Shown piece after piece: positions 18,204 to 28,075 of a stretch of 64,000 nt of DNA; the first letter of the stretch is position 1; each line of letters opens with the position of its first letter. A model generated the notes under the pieces. That model saw only the letters and a list, made by a program, of their open reading frames with translations, made no database searches and was not told where the DNA came from. Made by a program: the position numbers and the translations under genes. The DNA is from Rhodopirellula islandica (GTDB lineage: Bacteria > Planctomycetota > Planctomycetia > Pirellulales > Pirellulaceae), in assembly GCF_001027925.1 (NCBI RefSeq), contig NZ_LECT01000031.1, positions 186,001 through 250,000 of the forward strand, read 5' to 3'.

Positions 18204-21200
18204 CACATCATTGAATCAAACACTCCCTGGATCTGCCGTGAACCCGCTCAAGCCAAGTCGTTTCGCTCGTCGCCGACAGTTGCATCTGACCATCGAACAA
18301 TTGGAATCGCGTCAGCTCCTTGCCGCGGGCCCTTACGCCCCAGCCGCGAACGAAGTGGGCTCATCCGCAATCGATCGCGAATCGCCCGCCATCGTGGGAT
18401 GGGCCACCGGCGTGGAAGACTACACCCCGGGAGCCGCGGTGGATGAAGTTTGGCAGGAATCCTCTCGAGCTCTCGGTCCCGCTGAAGGACAATCCGGCAG
18501 CATCGTCTCGCTAGGACGAGCGGGAACACTCACGCTGACCTTTGAGGATCCCATTCGAGATGGGTTGGGATTCGACTTTGCTGTGTTTGAGAATTCCTTT
18601 TCAGACACATTTCTCGAACTTGGCTACGTGGAAGTCTCTTCCGACGGAGTCAACTTCGTCCGCTTTGAAAGCGATTCTCGCACCGACTCGGCTGTCGCTG
18701 CGTTCGGGTCCATTGATCCAACCAATTTGAACAACTTGGCGGGCAAGTACCGCGGTGGATTTGGCACGCCGTTCGATCTGCAAGAACTTCGCGGCACCGC
18801 CGGACTGGACGTCACCGCCATCACGCACGTTCGGTTGGTCGACATTTTTGGTGACGGCACCTCGTTGGATGGACAAGGCGACCCGATCTACGACCCCACT
18901 CCCACCACCGGCAGTGCGGGACTGGATGTCGATGGCGTCGCCGTGTTGCACGCCAAACAAACGGGTCCCGCGATCATCGATTTCGAAACGCTCGGTTCCG
19001 AACTCGGTGCCTCCACTTTTTCCAACCAAGCCCCCAACGGTTTCGAGCAAGAAGAACTGTCACTGAACAACGACTACAACTCGCTGTACGGAAGCTGGCA
19101 GGGCTGGTCGATTTCCAAGACAACCGATTCCACCACCGCTGATTTTTCCAATCAATACAGTGCCTTCCCCGGTGAGGGCCATGATGGCTCCGACACCTAC
19201 GCCGTCGGCTTCTATTCCGAGTATGCCAGCCCCGAAAACCGCCCCACACTCGAACTGGATCCTGAAGTCGGTTCCCAGTTTGATTCGCTTTGGATCACCA
19301 ACACAACTTACGCCGCACTTTCGATGACCGAAGGTGACCAATTTGCGAAGCAGTTTGGTGGCGACAGCGGCACGGACCCAGACTTCTACGAAGTCGACAT
19401 CCATGGGCTCGACGACGCGGGAACATCCATCGGCACCGTGACCGTCGTGCTTGCCGATTTCCGGTTTGAGAACTCGGAGGATGATTTCATCGTGGATGAA
19501 TGGATCCAGGTCGATCTGTCATCGCTTGAAAGCGCTCAAGCATTGCAGTTCCAAGTGCGATCTTCGGACATCGGCGACTTTGGAATCAACACTCCAACCT
19601 ACTTTGCGGTCGATGACGTGGTCGTCAAACGCCCACAGGTCGCCTTGGATTTCGAAGACACATCGCTCTTGGAATCCGAATCGATGATCGGGCGAGTCTC
19701 ACGGCCTGCTCTCGATAGCAGTTCGCTGATGACCGTCTCGATCAGCAACTCGAACAGTTCGTTGGTGAACCTGCCAACTCAGGTCACCATTGCAGCAGGC
19801 GCTGACTACGCCGAATTCACCGTTTCCACCTCGGACGATGACTTGGCTGGCCCAAATCAAATGGTTGAGTTCACTGCCACAGCTGAACTGCAGGCCCCAC
19901 GAACTCGAGAACTGAGCGTGCTCGATGACGATGCAACGGGACTCGTCTTTTCAAGCAGTTCTTTGCAACAAACAGAAGGGGCCTCCGCCACCACGCTGAC
20001 GCTTCGCCGCAATGACTTCGACATCTCATCCCCGTTGGCCGTTTCTGTTTCTGCCCAGCCCGATTCACGGTTGAACTACCCTGCATCGCTCACCTTTCCA
20101 GCGGGCCAACGCGAAGTTTCGCTGGTCATCTCGATCACGGATGACGAAAAGTTCTCGCCGGCACAGTCTGTTCAATTGGTCGCCACCGCTGAAGGACACG
20201 CTGAATCGGTTGCAACAGTCGAACTCCTGGATGACGACTCGCGTGCGTTGACCGCCACCAACCCAGCGTCTCCCTTGGAAGAATCCAATCCAAGTCAAAC
20301 CGTCACCGCGATCATCCATCGCAATGATGCGTCGCTCGACCAACCCATGACAATCGGGCTCACCAACCCGAATCCAGAGTTGCTGACGATGCCGGCCTCG
20401 ATTGTGATTCCGTCTGGATTTGATTCCGTCGAAGTCACCATTGGTTTGATCGACAACGACGTCGCAAACACCAGTCACACGTTCACGGTGGTCGCATCCA
20501 ATCCGAACGCCGCCACTGCTGAATTCGATGTCACGGTGATCGACGACGAAGCCCCCACCTTCGTGTTGGCTCTGCTTGACTCGCAGGGCGTCGCCTTGAA
20601 CGAAGTGACAGAAGGACAGTCGGTTCGTTTGTCGGTCACTCGCCCCGCATCCAGCGTGTCTGAATCGGTCACTGTCACGCTGGAACAGTCACTCACCGAA
20701 CGCATCGATGGGCCCTTGGAAGTCACAATCCCCGCGGGAGCAACCGCCGCGGAATTGACTTGGCTGATCGAACCCGATGAGACATTGACTGGAAGTCTGG
20801 ACTGGGTGATCGAAGCCAGCACGCCAGGCTTCGAAACCGCACGACTTGAAACCACTGTCTTGGATTCTGATTCGCCAGCACTGACGATCAGCGGGCCAAC
20901 CGAACCACTGCTGGAATCTGATTCCACCTCGATCGGCGATTTCGAATCGTTCGGGCAAACCTTGGTCGCGGATGAATTCAACAACAACGCCGGACAAGCA
21001 GGTGTCTTCGTCGATGGTGAACTGACATTCGGCAATTCGTTTAGCAACGCGTACGGCTTTGACAGTTGGTCTGGGTTCTCGATCAGTCGCGAGTCGGACA
21101 CAACCACCTCCGGTTTCTTCAACCAGTACGCTGCCATCACCGGCGAGGGCGTTCGCGATTCGAACACCTATGCCATCGGATACAACGGTGCCGATGCCAT

Positions 21201-24200
21201 CATCCGGCGTTCCAATGATTCTCAACCGTTCGAATCCATCGCCGTCACCAACACAACTTACGCCGCACTCTCAATGCTCAACGGCGACGCTTTCGCAAAG
21301 CAATTTGGCGGTGAGTCAGGCGATGATCCCGACACATTCGTCTTGACGATCATCGGCAAGAATGAAAATGGCGAGTCGATTGGCGAAGTTGGATTCCATC
21401 TTGCCGACTATCGTTTTGAAGACAACTCGCTGGACTACATCGTTGATGAATGGACCACCGTTGACCTCACACCGATCGGCCAAGCAACCCAACTGCACTT
21501 TGGATTGTCGTCCACTGACGTGGGCCAATTCGGCATGAACACGCCGGGCTACTTCGCACTGGACGACGTCCAGCTTGCCGCTCCAGGCGAAGGGCTGCCG
21601 CAACTCACCCTCCACCGGCAAACACTCGACAACAGCGAACCGTTGGAAGTGAGCTTGGTTGCTGACCGAACCGACATCCGGATCCCTGAAACGATCGTCA
21701 TCCCTTCTGGGCAAGACAGCGTGTCAGTCCCAGTTCGTTTGATCGACAATCTGCTGGCAGAAGACAATCGAGAGGTCGCGATCACTGCCACGGCAAACGG
21801 GTTTGCCCCTCAAGTCATCTCGTTGACCATCGAAGACAACGACACCCAATCGCTCACGGTGACTCACGATTCAAATGAAACGTTGAATGAGTCACAAATC
21901 ATCGTCATCAACGTGGAAGACACAGGCTCGAGCCTCGATGCCGAATCGTTCCACAACGGCTCTGATCTGTCGGGAGCCATCGTTGCCGGGCCACTTGAAT
22001 TCCCGAACGTCTACAACGAGCAGTACGACTTCTGGAGCGGTTGGGCGGCGTCCAACGTGACGGACGTGGCAACGCCCGGCTATTCCAACCAGTACGCTGC
22101 GTATTCCAACCTCTCTGGGGACCAACCCGGTGGTGGCGATTCTTCTGAGACCTTCTTGATCGGTGCAGGCAGCGGCGACTCCGCTCCCACCCTGACTCTG
22201 CCCGAAACAATGTCCGACGCCCGATTCGCGTCCATTTCATTGACGAACAGCACCTACGCGGCACTCTCAATGCAGCAAGGCGACTCCTTCGCGAAGCAGT
22301 TTGGTGGAGAAACCGGTGACGACCCGGACTACTTCTTGCTGACAATCGTCGGCCTGGATTTGTCTGGTGAGACCGTCGGAAGCGTTGACTTCTACCTTGC
22401 TGACTACCGTTTCGAGAACAACTCACTGGACTACATCGTCGGTGAGTGGACCACCATTGACTTGACCTCCTTGGACGGAGCCTCCCAGCTTCGATTTGAC
22501 CTTTCTTCATCGGATGTCGGTGACTTCGGGATGAACACTCCCGCCTATTTCGCGGCAGACAACGTGATCCTGGACCAAGTGTCCGCGGAGCCAACGTCGG
22601 TGGTGATCCATCGAAATGCAGCCGATTTGAGTTCAGCACTACCGCTCACTTTCGAATCGGACGACCCACGTTTCGCGATCGATGCACCGATCGAGATCCC
22701 CGCGGGAGCTGACTCCGTTCGAATCCCGGTCTCGATACTGAACGACCGCACGGTCAACACCGACGGCAGCGCCCGCTGGACAGTGTCCGCAGACGGCCAC
22801 ATTGCCGGTGACGCCAATGTTTCGATCCAAGACGACGAAACCCCAGGCATCGAGTTGCACCGGTTGCTTCAGCCGTTGGAGGTCATCGAGGGCGAAGCAG
22901 CCAATTTGTACGAGGTTCGTTTATCGCAACGCCCTGCATCAAGTGTCACCGTTTCAGTGGAAGCTTTGATTGAATCCATGGATGCAGGTGAGCAACTCTC
23001 CCTCAGTGCAAACACATTGACATTCACCCCCGACAATTGGTCTGAACCTCAAACGATCACCGTCTCGGCCAACGTGGACACCCTGCAGGAACCCAATCAA
23101 ACAGTTCAGCTAACACTGCAAATTGTCAGCGACCTCAGTGACCCCGGCTATGCCTCCGCGGAATCCCAACAGGACTTCTTCACACTCGTCGACTACCAAC
23201 CAACCGACCTGAGTTTGGCGTTGGAAGCGGAGCAATTGGTCCTGCGTGATCTTCGCAATGATTCGGTTTGGACATCCAACAATCGCGACGAACGTTTCGT
23301 CGTTGTCCTGAATGGTCAAGCTCAATCGTTGTCGGTCGCCTCGCTCGCAGAGGCGACCGGCTTGGTCACCATTGAAATGGGTGCCGGTGACGATCACGTC
23401 TTGCTCGACACCACTTGGTTCACATCGATCGACGGCGGAGAAGGATTCGATCGCTTGATCCTTCAACCATCCGACGGGCTCGCAAATGAAAGCGGCGGAT
23501 CCACCATCGACCTGGCGGCCTGGCTACAAAATCGGGTGGTTGGATTTGAAGAACTGGTGCTGGGTGCATCCAATCCTGACGAGCCCCTGACCTATCGGCT
23601 GGACTCGGCTCGCCTGACCACCTTGCTGGGAACCAATGCTCCCACCATCACCAGCATCGGCAGCCAAAATCTAGAGTTGACCGGAAGCTGGCAACTGGGA
23701 GCGCCCCTCGTCGCGGACGGATTGATTCGCCAACGCCTGGTGTCCGAGACGATCGAAGTTCAAGTGATCACCAGCACCCCCTGGCAAAACGCGATTCGCA
23801 GCGAAGATGTCAACGCCAATGGCGAAGTCACTGCGTTGGATGCATTGACCGTCATCAACCGGCTCAACTCAGGCGAGTCCGATGAATTGCTGACGCCCAA
23901 TGACCCCAATGAACTGATTGGCCGTTTCTACGATGTCTCTGGTGATGGGCGGGTTTCCGCCCTGGATGCGTTGCAAGTGATCAATTATCTGAATGGAGAA
24001 ACCGCCTCAGGCGAACCAGTCACCAGCTCCCCTGATGCTCGATCCATTCAGATCTCGCCGGAATCTTCACGCATCGAAGCGATCACGACGAATCAGCTAA
24101 ACCAAGCTCAAGCATCGGCACTGGATGGCCCTCAGACGCTCGCGTCGATCGTTCCAGAATCGTTGAGGCTTTCCGATCCAGGCGGTTTATCCACGGAGCT

Positions 24201-24309
24201 GATTGATCAGCTGTGGAGTGAATCGGGGCGTGAATCCGACGATGATTCCGACTCGTCCGAAAACGGCGAGTGGATCGATTCCCTCGAGTTGCTGGGTGAC
24301 TCCGCATGA
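18184..24309 (+). CDS. Giant secreted protein: LEPR-XLL-like start, surface domain, 3x DUF4465, Calx-beta-like repeats, dockerin
   Basis: 2041 residues from ATG 18184; GTG 18238 is an alternative start. Order: basic N-terminus and LEQ-type export motif (EQLESRQLLAAG, about 38-49); a beta-domain about 50-257 resembling the surface proteins of Bacteroidota B12 loci (SIVSLGRAGTLTLTFEDP, DFAVFENSF, YVEVSSDGVNF); DUF4465 copy 1 about 265-482; Calx-beta-like repeats about 485-900; DUF4465 copy 2 about 917-1131; a repeat; copy 3 about 1245-1463; more Calx-beta-like sequence; and a dockerin type I pair about 1874-1940 (DVNANGEVTALDALTVINRL, DVSGDGRVSALDALQVINYL). Each DUF4465 copy keeps NTTYAALSM or NSTYAALSM, FAKQFGG and DDPD/TDPD blocks. 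The long acidic repeats suggest a Ca-binding extracellular stalk. A role in capturing cobamide at the surface is inferred from riboswitch control and domain content. Confidence 0.85.
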   Translation: MTTPPCNTSLNQTLPGSAVNPLKPSRFARRRQLHLTIEQLESRQLLAAGPYAPAANEVGSSAIDRESPAIVGWATGVEDYTPGAAVDEVWQESSRALGPAEGQSGSIVSLGRAGTLTLTFEDPIRDGLGFDFAVFENSFSDTFLELGYVEVSSDGVNFVRFESDSRTDSAVAAFGSIDPTNLNNLAGKYRGGFGTPFDLQELRGTAGLDVTAITHVRLVDIFGDGTSLDGQGDPIYDPTPTTGSAGLDVDGVAVLHAKQTGPAIIDFETLGSELGASTFSNQAPNGFEQEELSLNNDYNSLYGSWQGWSISKTTDSTTADFSNQYSAFPGEGHDGSDTYAVGFYSEYASPENRPTLELDPEVGSQFDSLWITNTTYAALSMTEGDQFAKQFGGDSGTDPDFYEVDIHGLDDAGTSIGTVTVVLADFRFENSEDDFIVDEWIQVDLSSLESAQALQFQVRSSDIGDFGINTPTYFAVDDVVVKRPQVALDFEDTSLLESESMIGRVSRPALDSSSLMTVSISNSNSSLVNLPTQVTIAAGADYAEFTVSTSDDDLAGPNQMVEFTATAELQAPRTRELSVLDDDATGLVFSSSSLQQTEGASATTLTLRRNDFDISSPLAVSVSAQPDSRLNYPASLTFPAGQREVSLVISITDDEKFSPAQSVQLVATAEGHAESVATVELLDDDSRALTATNPASPLEESNPSQTVTAIIHRNDASLDQPMTIGLTNPNPELLTMPASIVIPSGFDSVEVTIGLIDNDVANTSHTFTVVASNPNAATAEFDVTVIDDEAPTFVLALLDSQGVALNEVTEGQSVRLSVTRPASSVSESVTVTLEQSLTERIDGPLEVTIPAGATAAELTWLIEPDETLTGSLDWVIEASTPGFETARLETTVLDSDSPALTISGPTEPLLESDSTSIGDFESFGQTLVADEFNNNAGQAGVFVDGELTFGNSFSNAYGFDSWSGFSISRESDTTTSGFFNQYAAITGEGVRDSNTYAIGYNGADAIIRRSNDSQPFESIAVTNTTYAALSMLNGDAFAKQFGGESGDDPDTFVLTIIGKNENGESIGEVGFHLADYRFEDNSLDYIVDEWTTVDLTPIGQATQLHFGLSSTDVGQFGMNTPGYFALDDVQLAAPGEGLPQLTLHRQTLDNSEPLEVSLVADRTDIRIPETIVIPSGQDSVSVPVRLIDNLLAEDNREVAITATANGFAPQVISLTIEDNDTQSLTVTHDSNETLNESQIIVINVEDTGSSLDAESFHNGSDLSGAIVAGPLEFPNVYNEQYDFWSGWAASNVTDVATPGYSNQYAAYSNLSGDQPGGGDSSETFLIGAGSGDSAPTLTLPETMSDARFASISLTNSTYAALSMQQGDSFAKQFGGETGDDPDYFLLTIVGLDLSGETVGSVDFYLADYRFENNSLDYIVGEWTTIDLTSLDGASQLRFDLSSSDVGDFGMNTPAYFAADNVILDQVSAEPTSVVIHRNAADLSSALPLTFESDDPRFAIDAPIEIPAGADSVRIPVSILNDRTVNTDGSARWTVSADGHIAGDANVSIQDDETPGIELHRLLQPLEVIEGEAANLYEVRLSQRPASSVTVSVEALIESMDAGEQLSLSANTLTFTPDNWSEPQTITVSANVDTLQEPNQTVQLTLQIVSDLSDPGYASAESQQDFFTLVDYQPTDLSLALEAEQLVLRDLRNDSVWTSNNRDERFVVVLNGQAQSLSVASLAEATGLVTIEMGAGDDHVLLDTTWFTSIDGGEGFDRLILQPSDGLANESGGSTIDLAAWLQNRVVGFEELVLGASNPDEPLTYRLDSARLTTLLGTNAPTITSIGSQNLELTGSWQLGAPLVADGLIRQRLVSETIEVQVITSTPWQNAIRSEDVNANGEVTALDALTVINRLNSGESDELLTPNDPNELIGRFYDVSGDGRVSALDALQVINYLNGETASGEPVTSSPDARSIQISPESSRIEAITTNQLNQAQASALDGPQTLASIVPESLRLSDPGGLSTELIDQLWSESGRESDDDSDSSENGEWIDSLELLGDSA

Positions 24310-24524
24310 TCCCACCCACCGACACGCCCAAGTCGCCCTGCGTTGGGGTTTGCCAAGTGAATCACCAGCAAATGTGCATCGGATGTTCACGAACTTTGGG
24401 CGAGATTGGCAAATGGTCGATTGCATCCCCAGCAGAAAAACGTTCCATTCTTGAGTTGGTACGCCAGCGGCGGGCCGCTCAAGCTCCACCGGTCCAAACA
24501 GCGCCAGGCGAGACCAACTCGTGA
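24306..24524 (+). CDS. DUF1289-family small cysteine protein
   Basis: 72 residues; ATG 24306 overlaps the giant gene's stop (ATGA). Four cysteines form a CX3C...CX2C pattern (C12, C16, C24, C27) inside SPCVGVC and MCIGCSRTLGEIGKW, then SPAEKRSILELVRQRR, which is the DUF1289 signature. Such a pattern suggests metal binding (Zn or Fe-S). Biochemistry of the family is unknown to me. Its tight coupling to the B12-riboswitch operon is notable: it may be a co-transcribed passenger, or a cytosolic partner of uptake or B12 handling. Confidence 0.88.
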   Translation: MIPPTDTPKSPCVGVCQVNHQQMCIGCSRTLGEIGKWSIASPAEKRSILELVRQRRAAQAPPVQTAPGETNS

Positions 24525-24568
24525 CGTCTCGTCATCCGACGAACATGGCCTGTTGGCCCCTCCTAGTT

Positions 24569-24604
24569 TCCGTACCTTTGAATTTCCCGCCGTACCTTTG
24601 ATTT
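24569..24604 (+). repeat. Short direct repeat (CCGTACCTTTGA x2)
   Basis: Two near-identical 16-base units, CCGTACCTTTGAATTT at 24569-24584 and CCGTACCTTTGATTTT at 24589-24604, are separated by 4 bases. They lie just upstream of the DUF6580 gene. A regulatory-protein site or a small duplication are both possible. Confidence 0.5.
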
Positions 24605-24622
24605 TTTTGATTGAGTGTTCCT

Positions 24623-25180
24623 GTGAATCCAAGTAACAATCTGCAACGTTTTGCAATCGTTTTGGCCATGATCGGCATCGCTGTCGCTTCCCGCCTGCTC
24701 CCGCACCCACCGAACTTCACACCTTTGGCAGCGATGTGCTTGTTTGCCGGTGCGATGACGGTCTCTCCCCGAATCATGGCCGTGTCGGTGATCATCGCGA
24801 TGTTGATCAGCGATGCTGTGCTCGGATTCCATTCTTTGATGCCAGTTGTCTACGGTTGCCTGTTGGCGAACTTTGTCATCGGTCGCAAACTGGTCGGTGC
24901 CAACACCAGCGCGCTCACGGTCTTCGCAGGTTCGCTTGCCGGCAGCGTGCTGTTTTTCCTGGCCACCAACTTTGCCGTCTGGGTCGCGTTCTACCCTTCG
25001 ACTTGGACCGGACTGACCGCATGCTTCGCAGCAGCCGCCCCATTCTTCCAGTACACCTTGGCGGGTGATTTGGTTTACAGCGGTTTGTTCTTCGGCGTCT
25101 ACGCACTGGCAACCAGTGGCGTCGTCTCAACACACGGCAATCTTCAACGAGCTACAGTTCCTGCACGAGCTGGCGAATAG
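24623..25180 (+). CDS. DUF6580-family putative transport membrane protein
   Basis: About 185 residues from GTG 24623; a TTG four codons earlier is also in frame. At least five hydrophobic helices are visible (FAIVLAMIGIAVASRLL, SPRIMAVSVIIAMLISDAVLG, LTVFAGSLAGSVLFFLATNF, LVYSGLFFGVYALAT among them). The PHPPNFTPLAAMCLFAGA segment and the GDLVYSGLFFG end are the DUF6580 hallmarks; the family resembles small integral S-component-like transporters. Position in a B12-riboswitch operon makes a cobamide, cobinamide or cobalt substrate plausible. Its 3' end overlaps the convergent epimerase gene by 29 bp. No ATPase or TonB receptor is nearby, so any energising partner must be elsewhere. Confidence 0.85.
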   Translation: MNPSNNLQRFAIVLAMIGIAVASRLLPHPPNFTPLAAMCLFAGAMTVSPRIMAVSVIIAMLISDAVLGFHSLMPVVYGCLLANFVIGRKLVGANTSALTVFAGSLAGSVLFFLATNFAVWVAFYPSTWTGLTACFAAAAPFFQYTLAGDLVYSGLFFGVYALATSGVVSTHGNLQRATVPARAGE

Positions 25181-26036
25181 TCTCGTCCAGTCTGGATAGC
25201 CCGCCAAATTGAAAGCCAAGTGACTCCAGCTTGGCCGATGACATTTCTCGGCCAGAAGATTTGGGATCACCGGTGAGCATCGCTTTCGAGTTCGTGATTT
25301 CCATCACGCGGCTGGCAATTTCATGCTCCGAGAAAAATCGATCGCAGCAATTGTAGGTTTCTCCCGCGATCGGTGATTCTGTTTCGAGCAAGGTTGCAAT
25401 CGCAGCGGCAACGTCTTTGACATGCACGACTTTTCCGCCGCCATCCGCTGGAACGGACTCCCCACGAGCGACAGCTCGCATCAAGTCAAACCACTTCGAA
25501 TTCTCTAGCGGAGTGTCGACACCGTAGATGGCGACCGGGCGAAGGCTGGCGGCGTTGATTCGGCCTGAACTGCCGTACGCGTGCACCATCGTTTCCATCG
25601 ATGCTTTGCACGCGCCGTACAGAGATCCGGGCCGCAGCGGATGCTGTTCATCCAGTGCAATGCCCTCCACGACGTGCTGGTGAACGGCCCCCGACGAAAC
25701 AAAGACGAACCGCCCAACTGAATGGGCGGCGGCTGTTTCGAGCAGAGCAATCGATCCCATCAAATTGGTCTGGATGTAGTCCAGCGGCTGCTGCGGGACA
25801 TCCATGAAGCCGGCCCCTTCACGCGCCAAAGCGGTGTGGACGACCGCATCGCAGCCGGCGACCAAGCCTTCCACCGAGCCTCGATCGTCCAGCTCACCAC
25901 GGACCCAATCGACCCCCTCTAACTCTGGGGGAGCCGCTTTCCGGGTCCATCCGCGAACGGAGTGGCCGCCCTGCAACAGATTCGAAACGACGTGTCGACC
26001 CAAAAAACCGGTTGCACCGGTGACAGCAACGAGCAT
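25152..26036 (-). CDS. NAD-dependent epimerase/dehydratase (extended SDR)
   Basis: 294 residues read leftward from ATG 26036. The N-terminal Rossmann motif TGATGFLG (residues 6-13) follows the extended SDR consensus; the catalytic set is SS at 114-115 and YGACK with Tyr140 and Lys144. The RPVAIYGVDTP segment is typical of sugar-nucleotide epimerases and reductases. Substrate is not evident; candidates are nucleotide-sugars or other carbonyl compounds. The stop lies inside the DUF6580 gene on the other strand (29-bp overlap), so the two transcripts are convergent. No operon partner is visible on its side. Confidence 0.87.
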   Translation of the reverse strand: MLVAVTGATGFLGRHVVSNLLQGGHSVRGWTRKAAPPELEGVDWVRGELDDRGSVEGLVAGCDAVVHTALAREGAGFMDVPQQPLDYIQTNLMGSIALLETAAAHSVGRFVFVSSGAVHQHVVEGIALDEQHPLRPGSLYGACKASMETMVHAYGSSGRINAASLRPVAIYGVDTPLENSKWFDLMRAVARGESVPADGGGKVVHVKDVAAAIATLLETESPIAGETYNCCDRFFSEHEIASRVMEITNSKAMLTGDPKSSGREMSSAKLESLGFQFGGLSRLDETIRQLVQEL

Positions 26037-26143
26037 CGAAAACCTCTAAATGCAAAAATAAACCCACTTAGACACGCCTAGCGTTGCCGCAGGGCGCACA
26101 AAACGATTTTTGACTGGTTGACTTTCCAATGGGCCGTTAGAAC

Positions 26144-28066
26144 GTGGGCTTCCGCCTGAAACGTTTATCCATTGAAAGTTGTCCTTTGTCTTCCACCGCA
26201 TCCCCTTCTCAAGACGCCGGCACTGAAATCTCGAGCAACACCGCTGTTCGAGAAGAGATCCGAAATGTCGTCATCATCGCACACGTCGACCACGGAAAAA
26301 CCACGCTGGTGGATTGTCTGCTGCGACAAAGTGGTCAGTACCGTGACGCAGAGCTCAAGGGCGAACGGATTCTGGATTCCAATGATATCGAAAAAGAACG
26401 CGGAATCACGATTCTGTCCAAGAACATCGCGGTTCACTACCGCGGCGTGAAGATCAACTTGATCGACACCCCGGGTCACGCGGACTTCGGCGGCGAAGTC
26501 GAACGCGTCGTCCAAATGGCGGACGGTGCCCTGGTGTTGGTCGATGCAGCTGAAGGCCCGATGCCACAAACACGATTTGTGCTTGAAAAGGCACTGCAAG
26601 CCGGCGTCAAACCGATCGTCGTGGTGAACAAGGTCGACCGTCCTGATGGACGTCCTCCCGAAGCACTCGACGAAGCACTCGAATTGTTGGCCGACCTCGG
26701 TGGCGAAGAACAACTCGACAGTGCCGCTTACGTTTTCGCGAGTGCCAAAGAAGGCTACGCCACCGACGATCCCACCAAAGTCACCAAAGACATGACTGCT
26801 TTGTTGGATCTGTTGGTCGATCACCTGCCCGGTCCAACCGTCGATACCAAGTCCGACTTTCAAATGATGGTCACCACGTTGGACTGGAGTGAATACGTTG
26901 GACGAATCGCGGTGGGTCGAGTCAACGCAGGAACAATTGAAACAGGACAGGCAGTCGACGTTCACACCATCGATTCCTCAGGCAATCCAATCGTCCGAAG
27001 AGTCAAAGCATCGTGCTTGCACGTGTTTGACAAATTGGGACGTGTCCCCGCGGAGAGCGCCGGCGCAGGCGACCTGATCGCACTGGAAGGCCTCGATGAC
27101 GTCGAAATCGGTGACACCATCACCGCCTGCGACACAGGAAAGGCGTTGCCACGACTGAAAGTCGATGAGCCGACCTTGGAAATGGTCTTCAGCGTCAACT
27201 CGTCACCGCTGGCTGGCCGCGAAGGCAAGTACGTCACGACGCGTCAAATCAAAGCCCGCTTGGAAAAAGAACTGGAACGCAACGTTGCACTTCGTGTCTC
27301 CATGATCGAAGGCACCGAAGCCTACGCCGTTGCCGGCCGAGGCGTGCTTCACTTGGCCGTCTTGATCGAAACCATGCGTCGCGAAGGCTATGAGCTGAGC
27401 GTTGGAAAACCACGTGTGGTTTTCAAAGAGATCGACGGCAAAAAGCACGAACCATTCGAAACCCTGCGTGTGGAAGTCCCCACCGAAGCGATGGGTCCCG
27501 TCATGGAACTGGTCGGTTTGCGCCGTGGTCAACTGGAAGAAATGAAGCAACGTGGCGACTACAGCCTGCTCCGTTTCATTGTTCCCTCGCGTGGTTTGAT
27601 CGGATTGCGAACTCGATTGCTCAACGCGACTCGCGGAACCGCCATCATTCACCACCGATTTGAAAGCTACCGCGTGGTCGAGGGCGATGTGCCCCGCCGT
27701 GCCAACGGTGTTCTGATTTCGATGGTCGGCGGCAAAACCATGCCGTTTGCCTTGTTTGCATTGCAAGATCGTGCAGAACTGTTCATTCCACCGGGCACCG
27801 AAGTGTACGAGGGGATGATCGTCGGCGAAAACGCTCGCGAAAGTGACATGACCGTGAATCCATGTCGCGAGAAGAAGTTGACCAACATGCGTGCCAGCGG
27901 CAGCGATGAAAACGTCATCCTGAAGCCACCACGCGACATGTCCCTGGAAGCGGCCCTCGAGTACATCGAGGACGATGAATTGGTTGAGGTCACGCCTGAA
28001 TCCATTCGCCTGCGAAAAATCCTGTTGAAGGAATCAGACCGCCGTCGCCAAGGCCGCAACATCTGA
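26144..28066 (+). CDS. typA: TypA/BipA ribosome-associated GTPase
   Basis: 640 residues as read from GTG 26144, about 40 longer than typical because of a Ser-rich leader; TTG 26186 is a plausible shorter start. GTPase motifs: AHVDHGKTT (P-loop), RGITILSKN (switch I), [10 protein letters not shown] (G3), NKVDRPD (G4). EF-G-like domains II, III and V follow, and a C-terminal domain with [11 protein letters not shown] and [19 protein letters not shown]. TypA binds the ribosome and is important under stress and for large-subunit assembly. It is followed nine bases later by the phosphatase gene. Confidence 0.96.
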   Translation: MGFRLKRLSIESCPLSSTASPSQDAGTEISSNTAVREEIRNVVIIAHVDHGKTTLVDCLLRQSGQYRDAELKGERILDSNDIEKERGITILSKNIAVHYRGVKINLIDTPGHADFGGEVERVVQMADGALVLVDAAEGPMPQTRFVLEKALQAGVKPIVVVNKVDRPDGRPPEALDEALELLADLGGEEQLDSAAYVFASAKEGYATDDPTKVTKDMTALLDLLVDHLPGPTVDTKSDFQMMVTTLDWSEYVGRIAVGRVNAGTIETGQAVDVHTIDSSGNPIVRRVKASCLHVFDKLGRVPAESAGAGDLIALEGLDDVEIGDTITACDTGKALPRLKVDEPTLEMVFSVNSSPLAGREGKYVTTRQIKARLEKELERNVALRVSMIEGTEAYAVAGRGVLHLAVLIETMRREGYELSVGKPRVVFKEIDGKKHEPFETLRVEVPTEAMGPVMELVGLRRGQLEEMKQRGDYSLLRFIVPSRGLIGLRTRLLNATRGTAIIHHRFESYRVVEGDVPRRANGVLISMVGGKTMPFALFALQDRAELFIPPGTEVYEGMIVGENARESDMTVNPCREKKLTNMRASGSDENVILKPPRDMSLEAALEYIEDDELVEVTPESIRLRKILLKESDRRRQGRNI

Positions 28067-28075
28067 TCCTGACCG

